NCBI RefSeq assembly: GCF_013408425.1
Contig: NZ_JACBYV010000001.1
Location: 4,898,001-4,962,000, forward strand
Length of the DNA stretch: 64,000 bases
Source: Pseudomonas flavescens
GTDB taxonomy: Bacteria; Pseudomonadota; Gammaproteobacteria; Pseudomonadales; Pseudomonadaceae
Direction of reading: 5' to 3'
The notes beneath the pieces are model-generated. The model was not told the origin of the DNA and made no database searches. It saw only the letters and a list, made by a program, of their open reading frames with translations. The translations under genes were made by a program, and so were the position numbers. Shown here piece by piece: positions 27,627-36,926 of the stretch (its first letter is position 1; each line of letters starts with the position of its first letter).

Positions 27627-28630
27627 CAGCGCAAGACCTCCAGGTGCACATCGGCCGCTTCGAAGCGGGCCAGGGCCGCGTCGATATCGCCGCCACTCAG
27701 GGCCAGGGTCAGTTGGCCGTAGGGCGTATCCTTGATGCGGTCGATACGCCCGGCGAGGATGCTATAGTCGATACCGGTTTCCCGGGCGACCTGGCCGAGG
27801 ATCGGCGAATAGGTCGAGTCCCCCTGAAAGGTCAGGCGCAGGATGCGACCCTGAACATGGGCGAAATCGTCGCGCTGCTCGTTTTCGTCGACCTGCTCGG
27901 CCTCCTGAACGAAGCGCCTGGTGGTGGCATGCTGCGGGTGCAGGAAGACGTCGGCGACGGCGCCCAGTTCGACGATCACGCCAGCATCCATGACCGCCAC
28001 GCGGTCGCAGACGCGACGAATCACGTCCATTTCATGGGTGATCAGGACGATGGTCAGGCCCAGTTCGCGGTTGATCTCGGCCAGCAGTTGCAGCACCGAC
28101 GCGGTAGTTTGCGGGTCGAGGGCACTGGTGGCCTCGTCGCAGAGCAGAATCTTCGGCCGGGTCGCCAGCGCCCGGGCGATGCCCACACGCTGCTTTTGCC
28201 CGCCGGACAGTTGTGCCGGGTACTTGTTGGCGTGGTCCTGCAGGCCGACGCGCTCGAGCAGGGCGGCGACGCGCTGCTCGATCTCCGCGTTGGCCACGCC
28301 AGCCAGCTTCAAGGGCATCGCGACGTTGGCGGCGACGGTCTTGGATGACAGCAGGTTGAAATGCTGGAAGATCATCCCGACCTGCTGGCGGAACGTGCGC
28401 AGGCCATCGGCACCGAGTGCGGTCACATCCACGCCGTCGATATCGATGCGTCCGCCGGAAGGCTCTTCGAGGCGGTTGATCAGACGCAGCAGGGTACTCT
28501 TGCCGGCACCGGAGTGACCGATGATGCCGAATACTTCGCCACGGTCGATGTGCAAATCGCAGGGTTGCAGGGCGGGGATATCGCGGCCACTGACGCGGTA
28601 CGCCTTGTGAACCTGGTGGAAGTCGATCAC
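27626..28630 (-). CDS. metN: Methionine ABC transporter ATP-binding protein MetN
   Basis: ATPase of 334 residues for methionine import. Walker A is GHSGAGKST, signature [15 protein letters not shown], Walker [13 protein letters not shown]. The C-terminal 95 residues form the NIL/ACT-like domain that binds methionine and inhibits transport ([20 protein letters not shown]). The 161-base gap upstream is AT-rich and contains a TAGGCCT...AGGCCTA inverted repeat near 28708-28734 that might be an operator; I cannot name its regulator. Confidence 0.94.
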   Translation of the reverse strand: MIDFHQVHKAYRVSGRDIPALQPCDLHIDRGEVFGIIGHSGAGKSTLLRLINRLEEPSGGRIDIDGVDVTALGADGLRTFRQQVGMIFQHFNLLSSKTVAANVAMPLKLAGVANAEIEQRVAALLERVGLQDHANKYPAQLSGGQKQRVGIARALATRPKILLCDEATSALDPQTTASVLQLLAEINRELGLTIVLITHEMDVIRRVCDRVAVMDAGVIVELGAVADVFLHPQHATTRRFVQEAEQVDENEQRDDFAHVQGRILRLTFQGDSTYSPILGQVARETGIDYSILAGRIDRIKDTPYGQLTLALSGGDIDAALARFEAADVHLEVLR

Positions 28631-28791
28631 GCGTTAAACCTTTTGGGTTCGTCGTTTTTGCCGGATAGGCATATAGATTAGATGCGCTAGTTTATCCGGC
28701 GCTTGTTAGGCCTCAAAGATATTTGTAGGCCTATGTTTATAGCTAAAAAGCTGGTTGATGTGCGCCGCTCCAGGCTGCACATCCCCTTCAG

Positions 28792-29616
28792 CTACCGATT
28801 GCGCGCACTCAGTATCAGGTGGGGCACCTGAACGGGTTTCACGGCATGGCTGAGGGTCAACTTGAAGGTCGGGTCGCGTTTCATCACCCGTGCTTCGAGC
28901 AGGCCGGTGACGCGGCGCAGATCCTCGGCGCTGCGCACCTGGATATGCACGGTGCGATCGAAGGTCACCACATCCGCAGCCACGGCATCGAGGCGTTCGA
29001 ACAAGGCGGCCTCATCACGGCTATCCAGCATCGGCAGGCTGACTTCGCTGCGTTTGGCGGCAGGATCGATCAGTTTCGCCGGCACTTCCGGCTGCGCATC
29101 GGCGGCACGGGTCGCCGCTGCCTGGGCCTCGGCAGCCTGGCGCAACAGGCGCAGTTGTTCCTGACGCGCGGCCTGGGCCTGCTCACCGGCCTGGCGGGCC
29201 TGCTCGACTGCGCTCAGCTCGGCTTCACGGGCCTTGCCGATGGCGCCATCCAGGCCGGTGGTCAGCGCCGGGGCCTTGGGCATCAGGTTGCGCGCATGTC
29301 CCAGGGATTGGGCGGCCTTGTCGAGATCGCCGCTTTCCAGGGCTTTCTGACCTTCCTGCAGATAGGCTTCGGACAGGCGTCGCTGGGCGTGCAGCACCGC
29401 TGCGGGGTCACCGCTCTGCTGCAGCGCTTCGAATTGCGCCTCGGCCTCGGCCAACTGGCCAGCGGCCAGGTTGGCGTCGAACTGCTCCTGTGCACTGGGA
29501 GCAACCGCCACGGCAGCCGGAGCCGCAGCAGGTTCGGCTTCCTGGCGGCTTTGACAGCCGACCATCAGCAGAACCAGTGCGGCCAGAGCGGCACGGCATA
29601 GGGGGAACGATGTCAT
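28792..29616 (-). CDS. Putative lipoprotein with helical Ala/Gln-rich region (PA5502-like)
   Basis: Predicted lipoprotein of 274 residues. The N-terminus MTSFPLCRAALAALVLLMVG is followed by Cys21 in a lipobox (LMVGC). Residues 45-120 look like TPR-type helices (AEAEAQFEALQQ, EGQKALESGDLDKAAQSLGH); residues 135-180 are a long Ala/Gln/Arg-rich coiled region; the C-terminal part is globular with a beta-alpha look (VAADVVTFDRTVHIQVRSA). I do not know its function. P. aeruginosa has a lipoprotein gene in exactly this place between znuB and metN. The frame is open far upstream across znuB but only ATG 29616 gives a signal peptide. Confidence 0.82.
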   Translation of the reverse strand: MTSFPLCRAALAALVLLMVGCQSRQEAEPAAAPAAVAVAPSAQEQFDANLAAGQLAEAEAQFEALQQSGDPAAVLHAQRRLSEAYLQEGQKALESGDLDKAAQSLGHARNLMPKAPALTTGLDGAIGKAREAELSAVEQARQAGEQAQAARQEQLRLLRQAAEAQAAATRAADAQPEVPAKLIDPAAKRSEVSLPMLDSRDEAALFERLDAVAADVVTFDRTVHIQVRSAEDLRRVTGLLEARVMKRDPTFKLTLSHAVKPVQVPHLILSARNR

Positions 29617-29690
29617 GGCTGCGAGTCTCGATTTGTGCAAAAAACACGCAATTCTACACGCTGGCTGGTGTGCTGACCAAATTCCGCGAT

Positions 29691-30479
29691 TCACGCTCGG
29701 CGGCGCGGCAGTGCGAAACTGAGCAGGAACAGGCTGGCTGCGGAAACCACGATGGACGGGCCGGCCGGGGTGTCCTGCAGCCAGGACAGGCTGAGGCCGC
29801 TGCACACCGCGGCGATGCCCAGCAGGCTCGCGCCAAAGGCCATTTGTTCCGGGGTGCGCGCATGTCGCTGCGCGGCAGCGGCGGGGATGATCAGCAACGA
29901 GGTGATCAGCAGCACGCCTACGATCTTCATGGCCACTGCGATGACGATGGCGATGAGCAGCATCAGACCGAGGCGGATCGCTGCCACCGGCAGACCTTCC
30001 ACCCTGGCCAGTTCCTCGTGCACGGTAATCGCCAGCAACGGGCGCCACATCAGCACCAGCAGGATCAGTACCAGAGCACTGCCAGCAAGAATCCAGGCCA
30101 GATCGGTGGTGCTGACGGCGAGCAGGTCGCCGAACAGGTAGCCCATCAGGTCGATGCGTACGTCGCGCATGAAACTCAGCACCACCAGGCCCAGCGACAG
30201 CGTACTGTGGGCGAGGATGCCGAGCAGCGTATCGCTGGCCAGTGGCTGGCGGGTCTGCAGGGTGACCAGCAGGATCGCCAGCAGCACGCAGCCGACGGTC
30301 ACCGCGAAGGTCGGGCTGACGTCCAGCATCAGCCCCAGGGCCACACCGAGCAGCGCGGCATGGGACAGGGTGTCGCCGAAGTAGGCCATGCGTCGCCACA
30401 CCACGAAGGAGCCCAGCGGGCCGGCGACCAGCGCCAGAGCGAGGCCAGCGAGCAGGGCGTTGAGCAGAAAATCAGCCAT
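29691..30479 (-). CDS. znuB: Zinc ABC transporter permease ZnuB
   Basis: ABC-3 family permease of 262 residues for high-affinity zinc uptake. It starts [20 protein letters not shown] and has about eight membrane segments; the family core reads [21 protein letters not shown], and the later segment is [21 protein letters not shown] chose ATG 30479; its start overlaps the end of znuC by eight bases. The order zur-znuC-znuB matches P. aeruginosa. Confidence 0.95.
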   Translation of the reverse strand: MADFLLNALLAGLALALVAGPLGSFVVWRRMAYFGDTLSHAALLGVALGLMLDVSPTFAVTVGCVLLAILLVTLQTRQPLASDTLLGILAHSTLSLGLVVLSFMRDVRIDLMGYLFGDLLAVSTTDLAWILAGSALVLILLVLMWRPLLAITVHEELARVEGLPVAAIRLGLMLLIAIVIAVAMKIVGVLLITSLLIIPAAAAQRHARTPEQMAFGASLLGIAAVCSGLSLSWLQDTPAGPSIVVSAASLFLLSFALPRRRA

Positions 30480-31275
30480 GCGTGCAGCCATCTCCGTGTA
30501 CATGGGGGCGAACCGGGCCGTTGATGGTCAGGCCCGGTTTGTCGCTGACCACGCCGCCATGCAGGTCGTGTTCATGGTCGTGGTGGTGGTGATAGACGGC
30601 CAGGCTCTGGGCGTCGCGGCCGAACAGCTCGACGAAGGCCGGATCGAAACTGACCTGCTCGGGATGCCCCGAACAGCACACGTGACGGTTCAGGCACACC
30701 ACCTGATCGGTGGTGCTCATCACCAGATGGAGATCGTGGGAGACCATCAGCACGCCGCAGCCATGGCGATCGCGCAAACGGGTGATCAGCCGATACAGCT
30801 CGGCCTGGCCGGCGACGTCGACGCCCTGGACCGGCTCGTCGAGCACCAGCAACTGCGGTTCGCGCAGCAGGGCACGGGCCAGCAGCACGCGCTGCAGTTC
30901 GCCACCGGAGATACCCTGCAGCGGGCTGTCGAGCACCTGGCTGGCACCCACCTCCGCCAGCGCCGCCTGGGCCCGGGCACGGTCGACGCCGGGTACCAGG
31001 CGCAGAAAGCGCAGCACGCTGAGCGGCAAGGTCGGGTCGACGTGCAGTTTCTGCGGCATGTAGCCGATGCGCAGCTTGGGCTTGCGCCAGACGCTGCCGC
31101 TGTCCTGCTTGAGCAGGCCGAGCACCGCGCGTACCAGGGTGGTCTTGCCGGCGCCGTTGGGGCCGATCAGGGTGACGATCTCGCCGGGTTTGATGGTCAG
31201 CTCGACGTTATCGAGCACCGTCTGCCCGGAGAAACCGACAGTCACGCCTTCGAGGCGAATCAGTGCGTCGCTCAT
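30472..31275 (-). CDS. znuC: Zinc ABC transporter ATP-binding protein ZnuC
   Basis: ATPase of 267 residues driving zinc uptake. Walker A is GPNGAGKTT, signature [15 protein letters not shown], Walker [13 protein letters not shown], switch His in MVSHDLH. The C-terminus carries a His-rich tail ([14 protein letters not shown] and [10 protein letters not shown]) typical of ZnuC. The ATG overlaps the zur stop by ATGA, so the long frame upstream to 31620 is not used. Confidence 0.95.
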   Translation of the reverse strand: MSDALIRLEGVTVGFSGQTVLDNVELTIKPGEIVTLIGPNGAGKTTLVRAVLGLLKQDSGSVWRKPKLRIGYMPQKLHVDPTLPLSVLRFLRLVPGVDRARAQAALAEVGASQVLDSPLQGISGGELQRVLLARALLREPQLLVLDEPVQGVDVAGQAELYRLITRLRDRHGCGVLMVSHDLHLVMSTTDQVVCLNRHVCCSGHPEQVSFDPAFVELFGRDAQSLAVYHHHHDHEHDLHGGVVSDKPGLTINGPVRPHVHGDGCTHG

Positions 31276-31772
31276 TTGCTGCCTTGGCAGCCTGCGCACA
31301 GGCCGACGACTTCCACGGTCTGGCTTTCGACGTTGAAGCCGACACCCTTGGCGCCGGTGACGATGGCGTCGCTGATCGCTGTCTGCTCCAGCTCCACGGC
31401 GGCATTGCAACTGCGGCAGATCAGGAACTGGCTCTGGTGAGCGTGTGCCGGATGGCTGCAGCCAACGAAGGCGTTGAGCGAGGCGATGCGGTGCACCAGG
31501 CCATTTTCGAGGAGGAAATCCAGGGCGCGATAAACGGTCGGCGGTGCAGCGCGGCGGCCATCTTCCTCGCTGAGCACGCCAAGAATGTCGTAGGCGCCCA
31601 GCGGCTTGTGGCTGGCCCATACCAGCTCCAGCACCCGCTTGCGCAGAGTGGTCAGGCGCAGGCCCTGGCGAGCGCAGATGGCCTCGGCTTCGGCCAGCGC
31701 GTGGCTGACGCAGTGGGAGTGGTCATGGGGGCGCGATGCCAAAGGCGGCACGACGCTGACGGGTTTGTACAT
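31272..31772 (-). CDS. zur: Zinc uptake regulator Zur (Fur family)
   Basis: Fur-family repressor of 166 residues that senses zinc and controls zinc uptake. The winged helix lies in about residues 30-100 ([15 protein letters not shown] and [20 protein letters not shown]). The structural zinc site is formed by two CxxC pairs, CRSCNAAVE and CAGCQGSK at the C-terminus; sensory His residues are in [10 protein letters not shown]. An N-terminal His cluster HDHSHCVSH is also present. It is the first gene of the zur-znuC-znuB unit. In P. aeruginosa znuA is divergent from zur; here a ten-kilobase cluster intervenes. Confidence 0.94.
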   Translation of the reverse strand: MYKPVSVVPPLASRPHDHSHCVSHALAEAEAICARQGLRLTTLRKRVLELVWASHKPLGAYDILGVLSEEDGRRAAPPTVYRALDFLLENGLVHRIASLNAFVGCSHPAHAHQSQFLICRSCNAAVELEQTAISDAIVTGAKGVGFNVESQTVEVVGLCAGCQGSK

Positions 31773-31795
31773 GGCGAGGGCCTCGAAGCGTAGGA

Positions 31796-31810
31796 CGTTA
31801 TTCTATTACG
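31796..31810. promoter_or_regulatory. Candidate Zur box upstream of zur
   Basis: CGTTATTCTATTACG matches the 7-1-7 pattern TGTTATA-N-TATAACA at 10 of 14 positions. It lies 24-38 bases before the zur start, fitting autoregulation. Confidence 0.5.
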
Positions 31811-31861
31811 CATCGGCCATCGCGCGCCAAATGAATGCGGCTGACGGTCGCCTGACGGCGA

Positions 31862-32596
31862 TCAAAAGGCCTGGCTGGCTGCCAGGAAAGTACGGCTGTA
31901 GGGTGCTTCGGCCTGGTTATGACGGATCTGGTCGGCGCTCAGTGATTCGATGATACGACCCTCCTGCATCAGCCCGAGGTTGGGGCAGAGATGGGCCACC
32001 ACTGCCAGGTCATGACTGACGAGCAGGTAGGCGAGATTGCGATCACGCTGCAATCGTTTGAGCAGGTTGAGGATTTCCGCCTGCACCGAAACGTCCAGCG
32101 CGGAAGTCGGTTCGTCGAGCAGCAGCAGGTCCGGCTCGAGAATCAGTGCGCGGGCAATCGCCACGCGCTGGCGCTGGCCACCGGAGAGCTCATGGGGGTA
32201 GCGAAAGCGCAGCTCGCGGGACAGCCCAACCTCGTCGAGCATGTTCAGCAGTCGGCGTTCGCTGCCATCGAGGCGGTGAATGCGCAGCGGTTCGCGCAAC
32301 ACCTGTTCTACCGTCTTGCGCGGATGCAGCGACGCATAGGGATCCTGAAACACCATCTGCAGGCGTCTGGCGAGGACGCCCCGTGGCGTACCTCGCAGAT
32401 CACTACCCTCCAGACGTGCCTGGCCCCGGTAGCGCACCAGCCCCGCCGGGGCGCGCAATACGCTGGACTTGCCGCAGCCCGATTCGCCGATCAGGCCGTA
32501 GGCACCGCCACGCTCGATGTGCAGGGATACACCCTCGACGACCTGGCGCCCCGCGTAATCGACGACCAGATCGCTTACCTCCAGCAGCAGGCTCAT
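31862..32596 (-). CDS. ABC importer ATPase, Dpp/Nik type (second ATPase, F/E subunit)
   Basis: ATPase of 244 residues. Walker A is GESGCGKSS, signature [15 protein letters not shown], Walker B LLLLDEPTSALD, switch His in LVSHDLA. It lacks the C-terminal Cys-rich extension found in DppF/OppF (about 330 residues) and is therefore closer in size to NikE or CntF of nickel and metallophore importers. Its start overlaps the preceding ATPase gene by four bases. It is the last gene of the nine-gene run that starts with the FecI-type sigma factor, and zur follows 89 bases downstream. Confidence 0.88.
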   Translation of the reverse strand: MSLLLEVSDLVVDYAGRQVVEGVSLHIERGGAYGLIGESGCGKSSVLRAPAGLVRYRGQARLEGSDLRGTPRGVLARRLQMVFQDPYASLHPRKTVEQVLREPLRIHRLDGSERRLLNMLDEVGLSRELRFRYPHELSGGQRQRVAIARALILEPDLLLLDEPTSALDVSVQAEILNLLKRLQRDRNLAYLLVSHDLAVVAHLCPNLGLMQEGRIIESLSADQIRHNQAEAPYSRTFLAASQAF

Positions 32597-33450
32597 GCGT
32601 CGAACTCCTCGAGTGGCCGTGACCAGTCCGGGGTACGTTGCGGGACCGTCAGCCAGTCCTGCGGGCTATGCAGGTCGGGGCGGCTGGCCAGCAGTGCGCG
32701 GGTGTAAGGGTGGCGAGCCAGATGCAGATCACGGGCGGCCAGCCGTTCGACGATGCGCCCGGCATACATGACCAGGATGCGGTCGCAGAACCCGGCGACC
32801 AGATCCAGATCATGGCTGATCAGCAACAGGCTGGAGCCCTGGCGCGCCAGCAGCTCATCGAGAACGCTCAGGAACTGGCGGCGTACGGTCACGTCCAGTG
32901 CCGAGGTCGGTTCATCGGCGATGATCAACTGCGGTTCGGTGATCAGCATCATGGCGATCATGATGCGCTGACCCATGCCGCCCGATACCTGATGGGGGTA
33001 CAGCTCGTAGACCCGCTGTGGTTCGCGGATCTGCACTGCCTCGAGCATCGCCAGGCTGCGTTGACGCGCTTGCTCGCGGGCGTTGGGGTGGTGCAGCCGC
33101 CAGGTCTCGGCGATCTGCTCACCGACCCGTTTGAGCGGGTTGAGCGAGAACTTCGGATCCTGAAGGATCATCGAGATGCGTCGACCACGTATCGTCTGCA
33201 TCTGCCGTTCATCTGCCCGGATCAGGTCGATGCCGTCGAAGCTCATGCGGCTGGCGCTGACATGGCCGCCGCGGGCGGTAATCTGCAGCAACGCACGGGC
33301 AGTCTGCGACTTGCCACTGCCCGACTCGCCGACGATGCCCAGCTTTTCGCCCGCGCGCAGCGAGAAGCTGATGCCGCGCACCGCTTCATGCTGGCCGCGT
33401 GGCCCGTTGAAGCCCACGCGCAGATTTTCTACTTTGAGCAGGTCAGTCAT
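32593..33450 (-). CDS. ABC importer ATPase, Dpp/Nik type (first ATPase, D subunit)
   Basis: ATPase of 285 residues that pairs with the next one. Walker A GESGSGKSQ, signature VSGGMGQRIMIAMML (slightly unusual, as in NikD/DppD), Walker B LIIADEPTSALD. The C-terminus has the HPYTRALLASRPD segment common to this family but no CxxxxxPxC cluster, so it resembles the shorter Nik/Cnt ATPases. It overlaps the permease upstream and the ATPase downstream. Confidence 0.88.
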   Translation of the reverse strand: MTDLLKVENLRVGFNGPRGQHEAVRGISFSLRAGEKLGIVGESGSGKSQTARALLQITARGGHVSASRMSFDGIDLIRADERQMQTIRGRRISMILQDPKFSLNPLKRVGEQIAETWRLHHPNAREQARQRSLAMLEAVQIREPQRVYELYPHQVSGGMGQRIMIAMMLITEPQLIIADEPTSALDVTVRRQFLSVLDELLARQGSSLLLISHDLDLVAGFCDRILVMYAGRIVERLAARDLHLARHPYTRALLASRPDLHSPQDWLTVPQRTPDWSRPLEEFDA

Positions 33451-34324
33451 GGCGGGGATCCAGGGCGTCGCGCAAACCGTCGCCGAACAGGTTGAAAGCC
33501 AGGCTGGCGATCAGGATCGCGCAACCTGGTCCGGCGGCGACCCACCATGCGGTTAGGCCATACTCCCGTCCGCTGGCGAGCATCGCGCCCCATTCCGGGC
33601 TGGGAGGCTGGGCGCCGAGGCCGAGAAAGCCGAGACCGGCAGCGGCAAGGATGATCGCCGCCATGTTCAGAGTCACTCGTACCACCACCGAGGGCAGGCA
33701 CAGAGGCACGATATGCAGCACGATCAGGCGCAGGTGCGAGGCGCCGAGCAGGCGTGCCGCGGCAAGGTAATCCGCCTGGCGGATGGCGAGCGTTTCGGCC
33801 CGCGCCAGTCGCGCTATCGGGGGCCAGGCGGAAAGGGCGATGGCCATGATCGTATTGTCGATGCCTGGGCCGAGGGCCGCGACGAAGGCCAGGGCCAGAA
33901 TCAGCCCGGGAAAGGCCAGGAACAGGTCGACGACACGCATCAGCACACGGTCGGTCCAGCCGCCGAAGTAGCCGGCGCAAACGCCGATCAGCAGGCCAAG
34001 GGGCGTGACGATGATGGCGCAGAGCAGGGCGATGTACAGCGTCAGCCGGGTGCCGTGCAGCAGCCTGCCGAGAATGTCGCGGCCCAGCTCATCGGTACCC
34101 AGCCAGTGCCGCGCCGAGGGCGCTTGCAGCGTTGCGGCAAGATCCTGTGCATTGAAGTCGCCCGGAGCCAGCCAGGGTGCAATCACCGCCAGGGTAACGA
34201 GCAGCAGGAGAATCACCAGCCCGGCCAGTGCCGAGTGATTGCTGCAGAAACGGCGCACGGCCAGGGCGCTCTGGCGGCTGCGTGCCTGCCAGATCGTCTC
34301 GGCCGGAGTTGGAGCGCTTTGCAT
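33443..34324 (-). CDS. ABC importer permease, DppC/NikC type
   Basis: Inner-membrane permease of 293 residues. The first membrane helix (about residues 30-50) is followed by the DppC-family periplasmic segment HWLGTDELGRDILGRLLHGT. The cytoplasmic loop reads AARLLGASHLRLIVLHIVPLC. ATG 34324 overlaps the stop of the upstream permease (ATGA). Substrate cannot be read from the permease itself; the neighbours point to a peptide or metal-ligand complex. Confidence 0.9.
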   Translation of the reverse strand: MQSAPTPAETIWQARSRQSALAVRRFCSNHSALAGLVILLLLVTLAVIAPWLAPGDFNAQDLAATLQAPSARHWLGTDELGRDILGRLLHGTRLTLYIALLCAIIVTPLGLLIGVCAGYFGGWTDRVLMRVVDLFLAFPGLILALAFVAALGPGIDNTIMAIALSAWPPIARLARAETLAIRQADYLAAARLLGASHLRLIVLHIVPLCLPSVVVRVTLNMAAIILAAAGLGFLGLGAQPPSPEWGAMLASGREYGLTAWWVAAGPGCAILIASLAFNLFGDGLRDALDPRHD

Positions 34325-35331
34325 CACAGGGCCTCCCGGGCGCGTGGGTCGAGCAGGCGGTAGAGCAGGTCGCTGAACAGGTTGAGCAGCACGAAGATCA
34401 GCCCCACCAACAAGGTGCAGCCGACCACTGCGTTCATGTCACCGGCCATCAGGGCATTGGTCATGTAGCGACCGAATCCGGGCCAGGCGAATACCGTTTC
34501 GATCAGCACCGCGCCTTCCAGCAGAAAGGCATAGGCCAGCGCCACTACCGTCACCAGCTGCACGGCGATGTTGGGGAAGGCATGCAGCCATACCGTGCGT
34601 GTCCAGGACAGGCCCTTGACCCGGGCAGTGACGATGTACTCCTGCTGCAACTGTTCGAGCATGAAGCTGCGTGTCATGCGGCTGATATAGGCGAAGGCGC
34701 TCAGGCCGAGGATCGATGCCGGCAGCACCAGGTGTGCCCAGGCATTGCGCAACACTGCCCATTCGCCCTGCCAGAGGGCATCGAGCAGGACGAAACCAGT
34801 GACGTTCTGGTAATTCCACTGGTAGGCGAAATCCAGTCGGCCTGGCCCGCCGACCCAGCCAAGAACGGCGTAGAACAGCGCAAGAGCCATCAGGCCGAGC
34901 CAGAAGCTCGGCGTCGAATAGCACAGCAGGCCGATTATTCTTACGCCATGATCGAGCGGGCCGTTGCGGCGCATCGCGGCCAGCACGCCGAGCGGAATGC
35001 CCAGTAGCGTGCCGATCAGCATGGCCACACTGGCCAGCTCCAGAGTGGCCGGAAACACCCGGGCGATATCGGCGAGCACTGGCTGCCCGGATACCAGCGA
35101 CATGCCCAGGTCCAGTTGCAGCACATCCAGCAGGTAACGACCGAACTGTTCAGCCAGGCTGCGATCCAGCCCGAGCTGGCGATGCAATGCGGCATAGGCC
35201 TCCGTGGAGGCGCCTTCGCCGAGAATTGCCAGGACCGGATCGACGGGCAGCAGGCGACCAATACAGAAGGTGAGCGCGGCGAGCCCGAGCAGCGTGATGA
35301 GTACCGATAACAGGCCGCAGAGCAGCTTCAT
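34324..35331 (-). CDS. ABC importer permease, DppB/NikB type
   Basis: Inner-membrane permease of 335 residues. The N-terminal helix MKLLCGLLSVLITLLGLAAL is followed by a periplasmic part with ALHRQLGLDRSLAEQFGRYL, the DppB/NikB hallmark, and five more helices. The EAA-like loop is around VKGLSWTRTVWLHAFPNIA. I chose ATG 35331, which overlaps the stop of the binding-protein gene (ATGA); the frame extends 13 codons upstream into that gene. Confidence 0.9.
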   Translation of the reverse strand: MKLLCGLLSVLITLLGLAALTFCIGRLLPVDPVLAILGEGASTEAYAALHRQLGLDRSLAEQFGRYLLDVLQLDLGMSLVSGQPVLADIARVFPATLELASVAMLIGTLLGIPLGVLAAMRRNGPLDHGVRIIGLLCYSTPSFWLGLMALALFYAVLGWVGGPGRLDFAYQWNYQNVTGFVLLDALWQGEWAVLRNAWAHLVLPASILGLSAFAYISRMTRSFMLEQLQQEYIVTARVKGLSWTRTVWLHAFPNIAVQLVTVVALAYAFLLEGAVLIETVFAWPGFGRYMTNALMAGDMNAVVGCTLLVGLIFVLLNLFSDLLYRLLDPRAREAL

Positions 35332-36926
35332 TTGTAGGCCTTGGCGTAGTAGCTGCGCGAACCGTTCCATTGCCAGCCCTGCAGGCTTGTGCGCAGCGCG
35401 GCCACCTGATTGAGCTGAAACAGGAAGGCAAACGGGCCGTCCTGCATCTGCTGGCGTTGCAGGTCGTGATAGAGCGCCTGTCGGCGGGCCTCGTCTGGCT
35501 CGAGCAGCGCGCTTTCAACGGCACGGTTGGCTGCCTCGGAGTAATAGCTGGCGAACACGGTCGGCATCGCTCCGGTGGCCTTGCGTGGCGTGGGCTCGGG
35601 ATTGAAGACCAGGCGCGATGCCATGCCATGGGCATCCGGAATGTTACTGTCGAGGCTGTGCAGGCTGATGTCGAACTGGTTGGCGAAGATGCGGGTGAAC
35701 AGCTGGCCATTGGTCATGCGCTCCAGGTTCAGGCGGATACCCACCTGGGCCGCGTTGTGCTGCAAGTGCTGAGCGACCGGCGCCGAGTACAGCGGCGTGC
35801 CGTACAACAGGCGGCGTTCGAAGCCATCCGGGTAGCCGGCTTCGCTCAGCAGTTGCCGGGCCTTGTCGACGTCGAGCCTGAAAGGCTGGCCACTTTCCGC
35901 GTCGAGGGCGCCGAACGAGCCCAGCGGCACGAAGCTGGCGCGGGGTACGCCGTTGTAGCGCATCACCGTGCTGGCCAGGGCCTGGTAGTCGATCAGGTAG
36001 CGCAGCGCCAGGCGTACCTTGGGGTTGCCGAGAATCGGGTCGTTGTTGTTGATGTCGAGAAAGTACATCTGCGGTTTTTCCACCGCGACGATGCGCACCT
36101 GCTCCTTGCCCTCGAGCGCCCCCAGGTCCTCTGCATTGAGGTTGCGTGCGACGTCCACGTCGTCGCGTTCGAGGAGCAGGCGCTGGGTGGCCGACTCGGC
36201 GACATGGCGCAGGATCACCCGCTCCAGTTTCGCCGTCTGCCAGTGGCCGGGATTGCGCTCCAGTACCGCCACTTCGCCGGCACTCCACTGGCGTAGCCGA
36301 TAGGGACCGACGCAAGCACTGTGCCGGCCCAGCCAGCGGTTGCCGAGGTCACCATCGACCGCTTCGCTCAGCAATGTCTGGCGATCCAGCAGGCTGGACA
36401 CCCGGTGGGTGCCAATTGCCTGCATGATCACCGATTGTGGATAGGCGCGATCCAGTCGCAGCTGCAGGGTCAGGTCATCCAGCGCGCGGATGCGCTGCTC
36501 GGCGTCCTCCAGGCGAAAGCCATACTCGCGCAGGGCATTGGCACCGGCCATGCCGAGCTGCAGGTTGCGGCGAATCGACCAGGCCAGATCCTCGGCCGTC
36601 GCGCTGCGGCCATCGGCGAAGCGCAGATCACCACGCAGATGGAAGGTCAGGGTTCGACGATCGGCAGATTGCTCCCAGCGTTCGGCCAGCCCTGGCAAAA
36701 GCCGTGTGGCATCCTCTGGATCTGGTGTTACCAGCGTATCGCAGAGGTTGGCGATGACCTCATTGGTGACGATATCGCTACTGCGCGCCGGGTCGAAGGT
36801 GTTGATCGAATCGATGTTCCAGGCGATCACCAGTACGTTGTCCGGTGTGCCGAGCGAGTCGCTGCAGGCGCCCAGCGCGAGGGCCAGGCTGGCCAGCAGT
36901 GCATGGCGCATGCGCTTCGCCATCAT
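35328..36926 (-). CDS. ABC importer substrate-binding lipoprotein, family 5 (NikA/DppA type)
   Basis: Periplasmic binding protein of 532 residues for the adjacent Dpp/Nik importer. The lipobox LALGAC gives a lipoprotein with Cys near residue 21. Family-5 landmarks are IDSINTFDPARSSDIVTNEV, LLPGLAERWEQSADRRTLTF and the FHLRGDLRFADGRSATAEDL block, then KVRLALRYLIDYQALA. Length matches NikA/CntA and DppA. The ATG overlaps the stop of the ChaC gene as ATGATG, so the binding protein is translationally coupled to a cytoplasmic gamma-glutamylcyclotransferase. Candidate ligands are gamma-glutamyl peptides, glutathione or a metal chelate; none is shown by sequence. Confidence 0.88.
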   Translation of the reverse strand: MMAKRMRHALLASLALALGACSDSLGTPDNVLVIAWNIDSINTFDPARSSDIVTNEVIANLCDTLVTPDPEDATRLLPGLAERWEQSADRRTLTFHLRGDLRFADGRSATAEDLAWSIRRNLQLGMAGANALREYGFRLEDAEQRIRALDDLTLQLRLDRAYPQSVIMQAIGTHRVSSLLDRQTLLSEAVDGDLGNRWLGRHSACVGPYRLRQWSAGEVAVLERNPGHWQTAKLERVILRHVAESATQRLLLERDDVDVARNLNAEDLGALEGKEQVRIVAVEKPQMYFLDINNNDPILGNPKVRLALRYLIDYQALASTVMRYNGVPRASFVPLGSFGALDAESGQPFRLDVDKARQLLSEAGYPDGFERRLLYGTPLYSAPVAQHLQHNAAQVGIRLNLERMTNGQLFTRIFANQFDISLHSLDSNIPDAHGMASRLVFNPEPTPRKATGAMPTVFASYYSEAANRAVESALLEPDEARRQALYHDLQRQQMQDGPFAFLFQLNQVAALRTSLQGWQWNGSRSYYAKAYK

